Source: Aquidulcibacter paucihalophilus
GTDB lineage: Bacteria > Pseudomonadota > Alphaproteobacteria > Caulobacterales > Caulobacteraceae
DNA: 64,000 nt
Direction of reading: 5' to 3'
NCBI GenBank assembly: GCA_030285985.1
Contig: CP127384.1
Coordinates: 1,662,501 to 1,726,500, forward strand
The notes below the pieces were generated by a model. The model searched no databases, had not been told where the DNA came from, and saw only the letters and a program-made list of their open reading frames with translations. Both the position numbers and the translations under genes were made by a program. Positions 62,258 to 64,000 of the stretch are shown here, piece after piece (within the stretch, counting starts at the first letter, position 1; each line of letters opens with the position of its first letter).

Positions 62258-62280
62258 TGTCCGCAATGGGTCGGGAGCTG
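62258..62280 (+). repeat. Short interspersed repeat, copy 5
   Basis: ATGTCCGCAATGGGTCGGGA followed by GCTG; a further AAAAAGCGGACTTTCC lies at about 62297-62312, as if the second half of the unit had been displaced. Confidence 0.7.
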
Positions 62281-62612
62281 CCAAAGGCATCGGACCAAAA
62301 AGCGGACTTTCCCAGGCTCAGACGGCATGCCTGAATGTCGTGTTTCCGGCGCTCAGTGAATGACCGGTTCTGGCGCTGACCGGAAGTTCGCGTGAATCAA
62401 GGGCAGAAGCAGATTTCAGCGGACTTACCGTTTGCTGCCCAAGGAGTTGGGTCTTGGTGAAGGCCCCACATCGGGGAGTGGCTCCCGGACGTTATCTCTC
62501 GAATCGGTCGGAGCTGGAGTTGAACTTCATGGCCCCGCTCTCGCCTACGCTCTGGGGACCAAGTCGAGCGGTGCGGCTTCGTCGATGGTCTCCAAGGATC
62601 CTCAATCATGTC
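62281..62612. other. Gene-free stretch before KAP-like gene end
   Basis: Frames here are short and unsupported. It begins with the displaced repeat half and shows no clear terminator. Confidence 0.45.
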
Positions 62613-64000
62613 TCAGATCGCTCCAGGAAAGACGACGCGCCTTGCTTTTGCCAGCCGGACCTCAGCGAGCGGCGCGCTGATCTCCAAGGCCTGACGAACT
62701 CGCGCGACCTCGTCGGCCAGACCTCGGGACGAAAGGTCATCCCAGCCCGCACGAGACTCCAGACCGCGCGCGACAATCCGGATCAGAATGACGATCTCGT
62801 AGTGCACGGCCATTTCGCGGGCGAAGCGAGCGAGCGTTCGGCCGTCTTCCGTGGCGTTAAGTCCCGACAAGGCGTCGATCGTTCCCCTGAAGCGGCCGAG
62901 GGCACCCCGGGCTGCCGCCAGCGTGGCCTCTGCAGGCAGGACCGCCAAGGCCGCGAGAAGATCGTTGGTCTCGACGGTTTCCTTAGCGTTCCGCACCGCG
63001 ATACCGGTCGCTCGCAGGCGGGTAGCGAGATCAGCTTCCGCCATAGCGTCGACCGCCTGTTTGAGGGTGATCATCCCCTTTTCGGACGTCTCCGCGACGT
63101 CAAGCAGGGTGCGCCCTTGCCGTATGAGGTCGCGCGGCAGTCCGCCCGAGAACATGTGGCAGACCTGAAGGAATGGGTCCGGGAGCCGGAGAATCCTGCG
63201 AGCGAGGAGAGCGCGCGACTGCTCCAAGGACAGGAAGTCGAGTTGAATGATGTCGTCGAGGGCACTGTCGAACGCGTCCCGGAACCCGAGACCGCGGCGC
63301 TCGAACGCCGCCAAGGCGTGTTCGGAGACGCTGACCAGATAGAAGCAGCGGTTGATTCCGAAGATGGACTTGACGCCGTTCAGGAAGGCTTCGGCCTGCT
63401 GCGCGGTCTTGAGCTTGTCGAGTTCATCGATGCCGATGATGACCACGTTTTGGTAGTGGTCGGCGACGCCTTCCACGAAGGACCGAAAGCGTACAACAAG
63501 GTCTGGCAGGCTCTCCGTCCGCTCCGCTACCGTGACGCCGCCGGTTCGCGACGTCTCCAGCCCGACCCCGAGCTTCAATCCGCCGCCCCAGCCAGAGGTG
63601 TAGGTGCGCTGAAAGGCGATGTGCCGGAGCTCGACCTTGGCGCGGGCGGCGAGGGGAGCGCCGGCGAACTCGGGCGGCGTCGGGAATCGGTCGCGGCCGA
63701 GCAGAAGGCGCTGAAATGGTGAGCGCGACCCCAAGAGCATCATCATCGCAAACAGGCTGAGGGCAATGCCGCCCGTGAACAGCGGCGAACTTGCCAGAAG
63801 TTGTTCCACCGTCGGCACGGTTCGCGGGGCCACGGGCAGGCCCCCTCCGGTCGGACCTCCGGTGGCGGCGACGGTCTGCGCCGGTGGTGTCTGCTGGCTT
63901 GTGGGCCGGATCTCCGGCGCCGCCGTCGCCAGTTCCGCAACTTGGGCGGTCGCCGTCGGGCGAGCGGGGACATTTGCCGTCGAGGCGACGACGGCCGTGG
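62613..64000 (-). CDS. KAP-like P-loop NTPase, partial (N-terminus outside window)
   Basis: The minus-strand frame is open through base 64000, so only the C-terminal 461 or so residues are seen. A Thr/Ala/Pro-rich linker (about 60 residues) leads to a membrane helix (FTGGIALSLFAMMML). Next is the second part of a KAP-type NTPase with Walker B NVVIIGIDELDKLK, then a helical tail with FSGGLPRDLIRQGRTL. The Walker A should lie beyond the window. KAP NTPases are membrane-linked and often found in variable regions, some with defence roles. Confidence 0.72.
   Translation of the reverse strand, partial: TAVVASTANVPARPTATAQVAELATAAPEIRPTSQQTPPAQTVAATGGPTGGGLPVAPRTVPTVEQLLASSPLFTGGIALSLFAMMMLLGSRSPFQRLLLGRDRFPTPPEFAGAPLAARAKVELRHIAFQRTYTSGWGGGLKLGVGLETSRTGGVTVAERTESLPDLVVRFRSFVEGVADHYQNVVIIGIDELDKLKTAQQAEAFLNGVKSIFGINRCFYLVSVSEHALAAFERRGLGFRDAFDSALDDIIQLDFLSLEQSRALLARRILRLPDPFLQVCHMFSGGLPRDLIRQGRTLLDVAETSEKGMITLKQAVDAMAEADLATRLRATGIAVRNAKETVETNDLLAALAVLPAEATLAAARGALGRFRGTIDALSGLNATEDGRTLARFAREMAVHYEIVILIRIVARGLESRAGWDDLSSRGLADEVARVRQALEISAPLAEVRLAKARRVVFPGAI

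Overview
This 64 kb window is high-GC chromosomal DNA from an alphaproteobacterium, most likely a Caulobacteraceae member close to Brevundimonas or Caulobacter. Four things support this: a two-piece, circularly permuted tmRNA gene; an alpha-type SspB; a FixL/FixJ/FixK set; and a lipoprotein of the CC0125/CC1285 family. The assignment rests on gene content only, as no database search was possible.

Positions 1-31145 are mostly ordinary core chromosome. They open with a truncated secreted autotransporter-like protein, then an SPFH/Arc-like pair, a GT4 glycosyltransferase, a histidine phosphatase and a MATE exporter. Next come parE, an O-antigen ligase-like protein, a UvrD/PcrA helicase, small membrane proteins, a SIMPL protein, Coq4, an EamA transporter, DUF4169, DUF2171, YccF, an ATPase and fumC. 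A cyclophilin, a RusA-like nuclease and a C13 peptidase follow. The proteolysis pair sspB and ssrA lies side by side. After these come miaA, mrp, an Old Yellow Enzyme, folA, aqpZ, a MazG-like protein, thyA and ilvC. The section ends with tRNA-Pro(CGG) and tRNA-Gln(TTG).

Positions 31146 to about 43 kb are an accessory island next to tRNA-Gln. It holds a tyrosine integrase, a chimeric IS30/IS3 remnant, a MucR-like regulator without the usual zinc cysteine, a large P-loop helicase-primase-like protein, a serine resolvase, a second integrase broken by one amber codon, and several unrecognised genes. No right-hand attachment site was found.

Positions 43.2-56 kb form a sulfide and low-oxygen module. 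A tight minus-strand operon (RND adaptor, RND permease, BigR/SqrR-like ArsR repressor, DUF302) diverges from a sulfide:quinone oxidoreductase and a DUF2892 protein. The shared intergenic region has a 20-bp inverted repeat suited to the repressor and a perfect FNR/FixK box. Downstream are fixK, fixL (heme-PAS) and fixJ, a lone receiver, a small histidine kinase, a winged-helix protein and a lipoprotein. Near-consensus FixK boxes precede the kinase and the lipoprotein, so the cluster looks like a local FixLJK regulon joined to sulfide detoxification.

Positions 56-64 kb hold a 1370-residue autotransporter with a duplicated N-terminal unit, a run of small unrecognised genes separated by copies of a short interspersed repeat, and a partial KAP-like NTPase that leaves the window.
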